A DNA stretch of 64,000 bases from positions 1 to 64,000 of the forward strand of contig JAHHDV010000035.1 of assembly GCA_019739295.1 (NCBI GenBank), in the 5' to 3' direction. Position 1 is the stretch's first letter; each line of letters starts with the position of its first letter. Below the pieces are notes generated by a model. The model searched no databases. It had not been told where the DNA came from and saw nothing but the letters and a program-made list of their open reading frames with translations. Source of the stretch: Taibaiella sp. Lineage in GTDB: Bacteria; Bacteroidota; Bacteroidia; Chitinophagales; Chitinophagaceae. Positions 27,937-37,462 of this stretch are shown here, in pieces. Both the position numbers and the translations under genes were made by a program.

Positions 27937-28504
27937 ACAACATTCTATAATCCATCTTCACTTTCCCTGCACTGATATCGGACAGTTTCTTATTCAACAA
28001 TTTTCTCTTCAGGGGGGCCAGATGATCTATAAATAATTTCCCTTCGATATGATCATATTCGTGCAGGATCACTCTTGCAGTGATTCCGTCGAACTCGCCT
28101 ATGTGTTCCTGAAAGTCTTCATCATAATACCTGATCTTCACCCGCTGCTCTCTTTTTACATTTTCCCTCACCTTGGGAATGCTGAGACAGCCTTCATTGT
28201 AAGACCACAGATCGCCGGTTTTTCCCTGGACTTCCGCATTGATGAATACTTGTTTCACAGGTTTTTCATCCGGGTACTCTGCTCTATCCTCGTCATCAAA
28301 CCCTTCTACGATCTGAACCGTATCGATCACAAACAACCGGATGCTTCTGTTGATTTGCGGTGCAGCCAATCCTACACCATTGCTATGGTACATCGTCTCC
28401 CACATATCCTCTATAAGCTGGTCCAACCCGGGATAATCCTTGTCTATCGGTTTACCTACAGACCTCAGTACCGGGTGTCCATATGCTACTATTGGCAATA
28501 TCAT
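27926..28504 (-). CDS. def: Peptide deformylase
   Basis: Def removes the formyl group from nascent N-formyl-Met using Fe(II) or Zn. All three motifs are present: GVGLAAPQI near residue 44, EGCLSIP near 106 (metal Cys) and HEYDHIEGKLFID near 150 (metal His pair and Glu). It starts MILPIVAYGHPVLR. At 192 residues it includes the insertion IVEGFDDEDRAEYPDEKPV before the Cys motif, common in Bacteroidota Def. It heads a compact minus-strand group with the DUF4406 gene, a small membrane protein and the BtuF-like protein. Fmt is not in the window. Confidence 0.96.
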   Translation of the reverse strand: MILPIVAYGHPVLRSVGKPIDKDYPGLDQLIEDMWETMYHSNGVGLAAPQINRSIRLFVIDTVQIVEGFDDEDRAEYPDEKPVKQVFINAEVQGKTGDLWSYNEGCLSIPKVRENVKREQRVKIRYYDEDFQEHIGEFDGITARVILHEYDHIEGKLFIDHLAPLKRKLLNKKLSDISAGKVKMDYRMLYAK

Positions 28505-28541
28505 AACCTTAAAAATTCTGATTTTAAATGAAAACAGGCCG

Positions 28542-28549
28542 CAAAGTTA
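28542..28549 (-). promoter_or_regulatory. -7 box (TAACTTTG) of def
   Basis: TAnnTTTG match 37 bases before the def ATG. Confidence 0.6.
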
Positions 28550-28588
28550 CGAACTTACAGCCTATCGGGATTTTTTTAGAACAACAAA

Positions 28589-29309
28589 TTAATCAAAAAG
28601 CGGTTTTGTCGGGATATTGATGCCCATAGTAAGGGCAATGATATTCACGTTAAACCCAGCGTAAGGCTTGTTACCCTGCTCATCCGTGAAGTCGGGATTC
28701 ATAAAATTGGTAGGATAATAGCTCAATTTCAGGTAGCCCAGGTTGTTCTGGAACCCTACAAAGAAATTCGGCATAATCATGGGTGTCCGCTCGCTGAACC
28801 ATTCATTGAATTTTACTTTATCATTCCTCTTCACAAAGCCTTTTTCCTTATAATTCAGGGCCAGGGATGCTTCTGCCCCTATAAATACAAATTTATTGGC
28901 GCCCATGTTACCGAACTTGAATCCCAATGGTACATTCAGGGTATACAACCTTCTTTTCACCGTGCTGTCCAGGGCATCGTACTTATCTATAAACCCGATA
29001 TTCTTTAAAGATAGCCCGACCATCATGCCTGTTCGGGAATTGAAGTTATAATTATACAAATAGCTCAGGTGGAAGAATGCGGTAAACCTCAGTGTGCTCA
29101 ATCCACTTTCCCTTCCGGGACGCTCCAGGATAGCGGTACTGAAAATCAAGCCTTCAAAGCCTGTGGATATATAGCTTTTTTTAAATGGCAAGGTCGAAAA
29201 AATCATCAGAATGTACAGGACCCGGGGCAGGCACTTCTATTTGTGCATGAGCATTGTTCCCCAGCTGCAGCCCTAAACCTATCAATGCCAGTGTAATTAT
29301 TTTTTTCAT
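28589..29309 (-). CDS. Outer-membrane beta-barrel protein, one frameshift
   Basis: The start gives a Sec signal peptide (MKKIITLALIGLGLQLGNNAHAQ) followed by IEVPAPGPVHSDDF. One extra T in the run 29197-29202 separates it from the body. The body has alternating polar/aromatic strands typical of an eight- to ten-stranded barrel: SYISTGFEGLIF, LRFTAFFHLSYLYNYNF, TGMMVGLSLKNIGFI, RLYTLNVPLGFKFG, KFVFIGAEASLALNY, FFVGFQNNLGYLKLSYY, NVNIIALTMGINIP. About 239 residues. It resembles general PorT-like/OMP_b-brl proteins, not clearly T9SS PorT itself. Function is unknown. Confidence 0.72.
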
Positions 29310-29355
29310 ATTTGAGTTTTAAAAATTGTCAAAATAGAATGTATCTGTCAGATTG

Positions 29356-29363
29356 CAAAGATA
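29356..29363 (-). promoter_or_regulatory. -7 box (TATCTTTG) of the outer-membrane barrel gene
   Basis: TAnnTTTG match 46 bases before the ATG at 29309. Confidence 0.55.
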
Positions 29364-29464
29364 TTCCAAAATATTTTCGGAAAAAATTTACAGTCTCCTT
29401 ATTATGGCATAATACTTGCACTGATTAGGTCTAAGACAATAATATTCAAACCAATCCAACAATC

Positions 29465-29477
29465 TGCCAATTTGGCA
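29465..29477 (+). promoter_or_regulatory. Palindrome TGCCAATTTGGCA at the lon start
   Basis: A perfect 13-base palindrome ends 12 bases before the lon ATG at 29490. Placement fits a repressor site or an element controlling lon translation. It is unlike the TetR sites. Confidence 0.45.
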
Positions 29478-29489
29478 AGTCAATATATT

Positions 29490-31933
29490 ATGAATTTTAA
29501 AGATTTTATGAAGCTGAACAACGAAATGGATGTAGAGTTTATGCCTATCGCCCCTATGGGGGAGATTGCAGTTGATGAAGAAGAACAGGCAGGATTCCCG
29601 GAGATCCTTCCCATAGTAGCTTTGAAAAATACAGTATTGTTTCCGAGTGTAGTACTCCCGATCAATGCCAGCAGGAATAAATCCGTGGAAGCTTTCAGGA
29701 TGGCTACCCAGAACAATAACCTGGTAGGCGTGATCACGCAGAAAGACGTATCTATCGATGAGCCGCAGGAAGGTGACCTGTACAAAGTAGGGACTATCGC
29801 TAAGATTGTAAAGCAAATCAATATTCCTGACGGCAATAAAGCTGTGTTTATTATGGGCAGAGCCAGGTTCCGCATCACTGAAATTATCGGAACCGAGCCT
29901 TTCTTCCAGGCAAAAGTAACTTACCTTATAGAGGATGAGCCGCAGGAAAAGGAAGACAAAGAGTTCCTTGCCCTGATCTCTTCGGTTAAGGATCTTGCAG
30001 ATAAGATCATCAGCTTGTCCAATAATTTTCCCCCTGAAGTATCCCTGATGCTGCGCAATATTGACAGCAATAAATTCCTGGTCAACTATATCAGTACCAA
30101 TATTGATGCACCGATCGAGACCAAGCAAATGCTGCTCGAGGAAACCAATCTCAAAACAAGGGCAGAGAAACTGGTCCAGCTTTTGCAGAATGAGCTGCAG
30201 ATAGCTGAACTGAAGAATGAAATCAATGTCAAGACCAAAGGCGAGCTGGACAAGCAGCAGCGTGAGTATTTCCTGCAGCAGCAGCTCAAAAGCATCAAAG
30301 ATGAACTGGAAGGCGAACAAGGCAATGTTGAGGTAAAGGAACTATCGAAAAAAAGCAGAAGGAAAAGAGTGGCCCCCGCATATCCGGGAGGCTTTTGAAA
30401 AAGGCCTGGGTAAACTGGAGAAGATGCATTCTCATGCCCCTGATTATCCTATTCAGTATAACTACCCTGACCTTGTTAACGGAACTTCCATGGGATGAAG
30501 TCACTAAGGATGATTTTGATCTAGAGAAAGCGGAAAAGATACTGGACCAGGATCATTATGGATTGGAAAAGGTCAAAGACCGTATCCTGGAATATCTGGC
30601 CGTGCTCCAGTTCAAAGGAGACCTCAAGTCTCCTATCTTATGCTTTGTCGGACCTCCCGGCATCGGTAAGACTTCCCTGGGGCAAAGCATAGCCAAAGCC
30701 ATCAACAGGAAATATGTCCGGATCAGCCTGGGCGGTATGCATGACGAAAGTGAACTCCGTGGTCATAGGAAGACTTACATTGGCGCTATGCCCGGCCGTA
30801 TCATTCAGTCCCTGAGAAAAGTAAAATCCAGCAACCCCGTTTTCATTTTGGATGAAATCGAGAAAATGGGAAAAGACTTCAGGGGAGACCCGAGTACAGC
30901 CCTCTTGGAAATACTGGACCCGGAACAGAACCATACATTCTATGATAATTACCTGGAACTGGATTATGATCTCAGCAAAGTGATGTTTATCGCTACTGCC
31001 AATAGCCTGAATGATATCCAGCCTGCACTCAGGGACAGGATGGAGGTGATCCATCTCAGCGGCTATAGTGTAGAAGAAAAACTGGAAATCGCCAAAAAGC
31101 ACTTAATCCCCAAGCAGAAAGAAGCACATGGATTGTCCGGCTTTAAATTCACCTTTGCCAAAGATGCGCTGGAATCTCTGATCCATGCTTATACCAGGGA
31201 ATCCGGGCTCAGGGAACTGGACAGGAACATAGCAGCTGTAATGCGTTATGCTGCAAGACAGCTTGCAGCCGATCCTCAATCCATAAAGAAAATAGACAAA
31301 GCGGTTATCCAGAAAATATTTGGCAAACCTAAATACACCTATGAGCAATACCAGAAAGGGAATCCTCCTGGTGTAGCTGTAGGACTGGCCTGGACTTATC
31401 TGGGTGGAGATATCCTCTTTATAGAATCGGTGATGAGCGATGGTAAAGGTAACCTTACCCTTACCGGTAACCTGGGTGATGTGATGAAGGAATCAGCAAT
31501 GACCGCGCTCACCTATCTCAGGGTACATGCTGACCAGTATGATATCGATCCGAAATTATTTGAATCCCGGAATATACATATCCATGTACCTGAAGGAGCC
31601 ATCCCTAAGGACGGACCCAGCGCAGGGGTCACTATGCTTTCTGCCCTGGCATCAGCTTTTTCGGGAAGGAAAATAAAATCATTCCTGGCTATGACCGGCG
31701 AGATCACGCTTAGGGGCCAGGTACTGGCAGTGGGTGGTATCAAAGAGAAGATCCTGGCTGCCAAGAGAGCCGGCCTGAAAGTGATCATGCTCCCGCAGAG
31801 CAACCAGAAAGACGTAGAAGAAATCCAGGGGGCATTTCTCCGCGGATTGAAATTCCATTACGTTTCGACTATGGAAGAAAGTACTGGAGTTTGCTTTAGA
31901 GCCGGAGAAAAGTCCGAAGAAGAAATGAGCTGA
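29490..31933 (+). CDS. lon: ATP-dependent protease Lon (La), two frameshifts
   Basis: Lon degrades misfolded and regulatory proteins. The N domain is seen in [21 protein letters not shown] and a coiled coil ([26 protein letters not shown]). The AAA+ part has Walker [16 protein letters not shown], Walker [18 protein letters not shown] and the sensor MFIATANSL. The protease domain has the Ser/Lys dyad in [15 protein letters not shown] and [14 protein letters not shown]. An extra A in 30348-30354 and an extra C in 30465-30467 break the frame. Without them 813 residues result, normal for Lon. I use ATG 29490 because the longer frame would begin with TTG inside a palindrome. Confidence 0.95.
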
Positions 31934-32047
31934 AAGCTACAAAGCCTGGAACTGAAGTCTGATGCCTGTTGCCTGATCTCTAAATTCTACGTAAAACAAT
32001 AGAGATTCTCCGAGATATAATTATCTTTGTCATTAAAAAACTGACAA

Positions 32048-32513
32048 ATGCTTACAGGATTATTACACACGCACAACCTGCTGAGGTACATCATCATTAT
32101 CGTAGCGGTATGGGCCATCGTAAAACTTATCAGTTCCAGAAATGCCGGGAAACCATTCGGCAAAAGTGAAAAAAACACCTTCGATGTTGCTGATGATCCT
32201 GATGGATGTGCAGTTTTTGATTGGTATCGTGCTTTTCTTCCTGACCAAGTATCTAACCAAATTCCAGTCCCTGCCATTTTCAGAATGGGATAAGACCTCT
32301 AAGTTTTTTGTCAGAGAACATGTACCGCTCATGCTTGTCTCTCTGGTATTGATACATATCGGTTATAGTGCGACCAAGAAACCGGCACTGCCGGACAATA
32401 AGAAATACAGTAAAGCGATCACCATGTTTCTTATTGCCTTTATCCTTATACTGGCTGCTATTCCCTGGCCATTCAGAGATTTGGGAAGAGGCTGGCTACC
32501 GGGAATGGCATAA
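32048..32513 (+). CDS. Cytochrome-b-like four-helix membrane protein, one frameshift
   Basis: Joined across one extra A in a seven-A run (32169-32175) the product has about 154 residues and four TM helices: LLRYIIIIVAVWAIVKLI, MLLMILMDVQFLIGIVLFFL, PLMLVSLVLIHIGYSA and ITMFLIAFILILAAIPWP. Conserved His residues at the start (LLHTHNLLRY) and before and in helix 3 (REHVPLMLVSLVLIHIGYS) resemble Bacteroidota proteins annotated as cytochrome b, so haem binding is possible but unproven. The end PWPFRDLGRGWLPG is typical of that group. It lies between lon and plsC on the same strand. Confidence 0.65.
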
Positions 32514-32522
32514 TCAGAACTT

Positions 32523-33297
32523 TTGCAAAGGAATTTGAGCATTATCTCCAAAATTGTACGACGGATCAGCAGTTACATATACACGTTATATGTACTTACT
32601 GTATTTGTAGTTACATTCTTTATTCAGCTCCCGTTCTTTTTTATTTTCAGCCTTTTTTTCCGGGAAGACCAGGTACCGGCTGATCTTTGTGTTGTTCAAA
32701 ATCTGGGGCCACCTGTTTTTCTTCCTGATCGGCATCACCATCCGCATTACAGGGAAGGAAAAAATCAGCAAAAACACGAAATGTGTGGTGGTTGCCAACC
32801 ATCATTCTTTCCTGGATACACCTATGATATATGCTGCACTTCCTTTTTTCGTCAGGCCCTTGGCAAGATCGGATTATGGGAAGATTCCCCTGTTCGGTTA
32901 TATATACCGTATTGCAGCCATACCCGTTAACAGGGATAGCATTTCTTCTAAAAAGGAAAGTTTCCAAAAGATGCTTTCCGCTATCCGCGAGGACGGAACG
33001 AATATTTTCATTTTCCCGGAAGGCTCTTTCAATGAAACGGATAGTATCCTCAAGCCATTCTTTGATGGTGCATTTCGTATCGCGAAGGCATCCGGTCAGC
33101 CGATCGTACCGGTGCTGTTCCCGGACACCATCAAGAGATGGCATTACAGCAGCTTCTGGAGCTGGCGCCCCGGCATCAGCAGGGCCTATATCCTAGATCC
33201 GATACCTGCTGAGGTCGTCGCCCGATTGGAAATAAAGCAACTCAAGGAGCTTGTATACAGGGAGATGGAAATGCACCTCATCCATATAGATACCTGA
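32523..33297 (+). CDS. plsC: 1-acyl-sn-glycerol-3-phosphate acyltransferase, one frameshift
   Basis: PlsC acylates lysophosphatidate at sn-2 to make phosphatidate on the inner membrane. The catalytic HX4D motif is ANHHSFLDTPM, the second block is PLFGYIYRIAAIPVNRDS, and the glycerol-phosphate block is IFIFPEGSFNET. N-terminal hydrophobic helices (YIYTLYVLTVFVVTFF and IWGHLFFFLIGITIRI) anchor it. One extra T in 32653-32659 breaks the frame between the helices. Without it about 257 residues result. The start is uncertain: only TTG codons (32523 or 32535) fit upstream of the first helix. No other phospholipid gene is adjacent. Confidence 0.87.
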
Positions 33298-33457
33298 TGT
33301 GCCCCGTTGGAAATTGCAAGTATTTTTCTGTTGATATAAGTACTGCTATCACTTATTTTTCGGTTGTGACACGGTTCGGTTATTCCTTATTAAAAAAATA
33401 TACGGCAGGATCTTATAGCATCTTGCCGGATAGACCCGGAAGGTACATAGCATTGTT

Positions 33458-35059
33458 TTATTGCTTTACTACCGGATATGTAAATTGGCGACCTGAAGCG
33501 TTTTGTATCAATAATAAGTAATGACCGGGACTCAATTGTCCTAAAGAAATTTCTTCCCTGGCATTATTTTTAAAACCTTCTCTGCCCCATACTTTTTTAC
33601 CTAAAATATTATAAATCGTCAGATTGACGGGTTCCAGATTGGGATTATCTATAAAGAGTGTGTTATTTACAGGATTAGGATAGATAACAAATGTACTCCT
33701 TTCCAATTCAGTTACACCTGTAGGATCCTCGTAGAGGTCATAATAATAACGGTTCATGCTATGGTGCTCCGGGATATTTTCAAGCACGGTTCCCGGTTCA
33801 GCAGGCGAATTATAATTATTTAGTATTGAAAGTAAAGAGTCGGGGTTATTAAATTCATTTCTATAGGTAATATTCCTGAGCGTTATGTAATGGTCCTCTT
33901 CGAAGATATAATAATCTTCGCCCAGGATACTGATCAGGTATTCCTTGGTATCATAAGACTCTTTCAGCGTTTCATACCCGTCTTCATTATACTCTGTAAT
34001 ATACAAATGATGCCTGACAAATGCCCCATCTATCCATTTATAATCTTCTCTAAGGATTTCATGGCCGTCTGAATCATACTGGTAGTCTGTCCTGGTACTG
34101 TTTACCCAAGTTCCACTCATGAAGCCCTGCCCTATCCGGGTCAGTACATTTCCATCATCATCATAAGTATAAATGGATTTTGCAGTGTATGAGCCATCCA
34201 TAGTCTGGGTTGCAGTCAATACATTTCCATCGCTGTCAAAAGTCCTGGTTATGATGTATGTTTCTTTCATAATCAATAGCAGTAGAGTCCAAGGCTTTAT
34301 AATAGACCCTGACTATACTATCTTTCACAGATATCTCAAATGCTCCATAGTCATAATATGAATATTCATCGTAATTCGGGTATCCGGCTTCCTCTGTAAA
34401 ATACCTGAATTTCATCAGTTGATAGGTTTTCTTTCCTCCATCTTCAAATGCTCTCCAGTACACCTGCTTATAATTGTAATAGGGAGGGTATTCGGGAGCA
34501 TCCTGAATCCTTAAATTATAGATTTCATTTCCTGCTCCGTCATTCTCAACACATAAATATAACCCTAAAGACTCGGTTACCTGGCTTGAGGTATCCTTCT
34601 GAACATGCATTCCATCAAAATAGGTAACTGTTCTTTCAGAGTGAAAGGTCCCGTCTTCATTGTCTGACTGATAATAGGTAACATTGTCGTGTTCATTGTA
34701 TTCATAAAAACCGGTATTGTACAGATCGCCTCCTATCTCCGTATAATCATATACCGTATCCGGTTTATTGGTCTCCGGGGTTGTACCCCTATAGGCACCG
34801 TATACATAAGTGATACTATCGGTTTCCCCATATTCCATTTCTTCGGTATCATGACTGTAATCATATCTTTCGTTTGTACTGTAAACCATCCTTTGTTTGG
34901 TAACAGTGATCTCTCCGTCAATTTTTTCCGCTTTCCGGATCCAGGAGATCCGATTCCTGATCAGGGTGAAATGGCACCAGTTGCTGACGGAGGTCTTGCG
35001 CATAGGATGGAGCCAGCATGATATGCAAGGCAGAAACAAAGAGGAACAGTTTTTCTCAT
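33458..35059 (-). CDS. Secreted protein with T9SS type A sorting domain and YD-like repeats, three frameshifts
   Basis: The N-terminus is a signal peptide when read MRKTV then LFVSALHIMLAPSYAQ, across one extra C near 35049. Further extra bases fit at 34922-34927 and near 34265. The body is Tyr/Asp-rich and repetitive, with DxDGNxxT units (FDSDGNVLTATQ, YDDDGNVLTRIGQ, YDSDGHEILRE, YNEDGYETLKE) reminiscent of YD/RHS strands. The last 75 residues are a classic T9SS C-terminal domain: STFVIYPNPVNNTLFIDN, NLTIYNILGKKVW, ISLGQLSPGHYLLLIQ and a final VVKQ. It should therefore cross the outer membrane through the T9SS and be attached or released. About 533 residues. Function of the body is unknown. 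Confidence 0.82.
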
Positions 35060-35211
35060 ACATCTATTTTTAATGTAGCAGCAATATACAAAAAAAAACT
35101 TAAAAAAAAAGCTGTAATGATTCGCTATGACCAGCCTTCCCTTCAGGATGAGGGCTGCACCTCCTTTGTAAAGAGAAAAGTCGAAATGTATATACCTACT
35201 CTGAAATGGCT

Positions 35212-35219
35212 TACATTTG
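35212..35219 (+). promoter_or_regulatory. -7 box (TACATTTG) of the flippase gene
   Basis: TAnnTTTG match 29 bases before the TTG start. It supports that start. Confidence 0.55.
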
Positions 35220-35248
35220 CGACTGAACTATTCGATTGATTAGAAGAA

Positions 35249-36893
35249 TTGTCTATTAAGAAACTTGCAGGACAGACAATGTGGTATGGTATGAGTAATA
35301 TCATAGCCAGGCTGATCAATGCAATCGTAAGCCCTTTATTGACCTACCTGCTGGGTGATGACCAGGCCGGCATGATCGATATGGGCGCTTTCAGCATGCT
35401 GTATGCTGCCATTGCCGTCGCCAATATCATTTATACTTATGGATTCGAGACAGGTTACTTCCGCTTTGCCAACCAACCGGGTGTAGAAGAGAAAAACCTG
35501 TTCCGGACCACGTTAAGCTCCCTGCTGATATCATCCGTATTTCTGAGCGCCGCACTGATCATCTGGCGGCAACCCATTAGTGATGCATTGGCCATAGGCG
35601 AGTTTCCCGGGATCATTACGCTTATGGCACTGATCATAGGCATGGATACCGTGGCTACTATTCCTTTTGCAAGGCTCAGGCATCAGGGCAGGCCCAAACG
35701 GTACGCATTCATCAAGATATCCGGCATTCTCATCTATATTGGATTGATCTTTATATTTCTCTATATCATTCCTGTCATAGAGGGAAATGAAAGCGACAAT
35801 CCGATATCCCAGTGGATCAGGTCCCAGAACCGGGTTTTCCTGATTTTCCTGGCCAATTTTGTTCAGAGCCTGGTTTCCTTACTTTTACTGGCGAAGGAAT
35901 TCAAAGGATTCTCGCTGAAAATAGATCAGAAGCTATGGTCAGCCATATTTAAATACAGCGCTCCCATGATCCTCATCGGTATGGCCGGGATGATCAATGA
36001 AGTCATGGATCGCTTTTTCCTGCAATACTGGCTGCCGATGAGCCCTGCCGATGCCCAGGCCCCAAATGGGTATCTACTCGGCTAACTATCGTATAGCTAT
36101 TTTCATTTCCTTATTCATCCAGGCATTCAGACTGGGTGCGGAAACCCTTTTTTCTTCAGGGAAGCCAAAGAGGCTAATGCCCCAAGGACCTATGCATTGG
36201 TCATGAAATGGTTCGTCATCACGTTATGCCTGGCTTTTCTTTTCTCCTCTTTATACCTGGATATCATTGCGAAAATCAATAAGGGAAACTTCCAAACAGG
36301 AAAAAGATATCATCCCTATCGTACTGCTTGCCAATGTATTCCTGGGTATATATTATAATATGTCTATCTGGTACAAAGTAGCCAATAAGATGTATTGGGG
36401 AATGATCATCACCGGTATTGGTGCTGCCATTACGATAGTCCTCTGCTACTATTATATTCCTGTATATGGGATATTTGCCCCGGCCTGGGCTACTTTGATA
36501 TGCTATACAGCGATGACTATACTTGCTTATCTCATAGGTCAGAAATACTATCCTATTCCTTATCCTCTTATCAGGATAGCTATGTACCTGTTCTTTTCGG
36601 TAATGTTATTCATAATCCAGCAATGGATCAAGGTGGTATGCATCCCGTCTTCCATGGAAGTGATCTATACACTTGCCAGCGGCAGTATATTGCTATTGTT
36701 ATTTGTACTGGTCGCAGCAAAGATAGAAAAGATCAGCCTCAGCGCCATCCGGAAATCGATCAGGAAAAAAATAGCAGGCAACGGGGGGACCCCTTCGTCC
36801 AAAATGCCCGGTTGTAACAGGAAGATCCGGGATACCGGCCATGATCTGTCTGTAGCCCTTCTGCACTCCGGTTTTCTTTTTAGGAAAATTTAG
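35249..36893 (+). CDS. Polysaccharide flippase (Wzx/MATE-like), about four indels
   Basis: A MOP-superfamily membrane protein that probably moves lipid-linked sugars across the inner membrane. The beginning SIKKLAGQTMWYGMSNIIARLINAIVSPLL and repeated hydrophobic helices (GIITLMALIIGMDTVATIPF, ISGILIYIGLIFIFLYIIPV) are typical. The 3' half IIPIVLLANVFLGIYYNMSIWYKVANK and the polysaccharide-synthesis C-terminal region also match. Indels fit at the CCCC run 36060-36063, two in 36142-36153 and one in 36301-36305. Removal yields about 546 residues. A TTG start is used because a stop precedes it and no ATG exists before the first helix. No glycosyltransferases are adjacent. Confidence 0.82.
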
Positions 36894-36915
36894 AAATGTA
36901 ATTCCTCAAAAAATG

Positions 36916-36923
36916 TATCTTTG
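36916..36923 (+). promoter_or_regulatory. -7 box (TATCTTTG) of the DUF3127 gene
   Basis: TAnnTTTG match 33 bases upstream of the ATG at 36957. Confidence 0.6.
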
Positions 36924-36956
36924 GGTTTTTATACTTATTTAAATAATTATCAAGTA

Positions 36957-37395
36957 ATGGCTTTAGAAGTAACAGGAAAACTGATAACAAAATTTCCAAT
37001 ACAACAGGTAAATGACAACTTCAAAAAGAGGGAATTTGTAATTGAGATCTCAGAGCAATCTCCAAGCGGGATGACTTTTACCAACTATGCGAATTTCCAA
37101 CTGGTTCAAGATAGGGTTACAGCAATTGACCCGTTTTCAGGAAGGAGAGGAGATTAAAGTATCTTTCAATATCCGCGGAAATAAATGGGAGAAAGACGGG
37201 AATGTAAGGTATATCACCAACCTGAACGCCTGGAGAATAGAAAAGACCACGGATCAGCAATATCAGCAGGCTCCGCCGTCACAGAATTTCAATAATGCAG
37301 TTCCTCCCGGTAACCAGCAACCATTTGGTAATCCATCTGCACCTAACTTCCCGCCTCCGCCTCCGGGGGGCGAGGATTCAGATCTGCCCTTTTAA
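36957..37395 (+). CDS. DUF3127 SSB-like protein with an SSB-type C-terminal tip, one frameshift
   Basis: The fold domain (MALEVTGKLITKFPIQQV, NFKKREFVIEISEQ, FQLVQDRVTAIDRFQEGEEI, KVSFNIRGNKWEKDG, YITNLNAWRIEK) is the Bacteroidota DUF3127 family, thought to be OB-fold and SSB-like. After it comes a Gln/Asn/Pro-rich linker (PPSQNFNNAVPPGNQQPF, NFPPPPPGGE) and the last residues SDLPF. That arrangement copies SSB, whose acidic D-D-D-I-P-F-like tip recruits repair and replication partners. One extra C in 37130-37132 breaks the frame; corrected, it has 145 residues. DNA binding is not demonstrated. A bidirectional terminator follows. Confidence 0.82.
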
Positions 37396-37415
37396 TCATT
37401 GAAGTAGAAATATAC

Positions 37416-37450
37416 AAAAAGCCGAAAGCGATCATGCTTTCGGCTTTTTT
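37416..37450. terminator. Bidirectional terminator between the DUF3127 gene and der
   Basis: A 9-bp perfect stem (GCCGAAAGC / GCTTTCGGC) with a 6-base loop is flanked by A5 on the left and T6 on the right, so it can serve both convergent genes. Confidence 0.9.
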
Positions 37451-37462
37451 ATTTTCATTATC

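Noticed and set aside
28589..29309. Calling the outer-membrane barrel gene porT
   Set aside because: The barrel pattern is general. Length and motifs do not single out PorT/SprT, so no symbol is assigned.
29388..30320. A 310-codon minus-strand frame opposite lon
   Set aside because: Antisense shadow of the lon N-terminal half, which has clear homology on the plus strand.
34689..35021. Plus-strand frame opposite the T9SS cargo gene
   Set aside because: Antisense shadow; the minus strand shows a signal peptide and a sorting domain.
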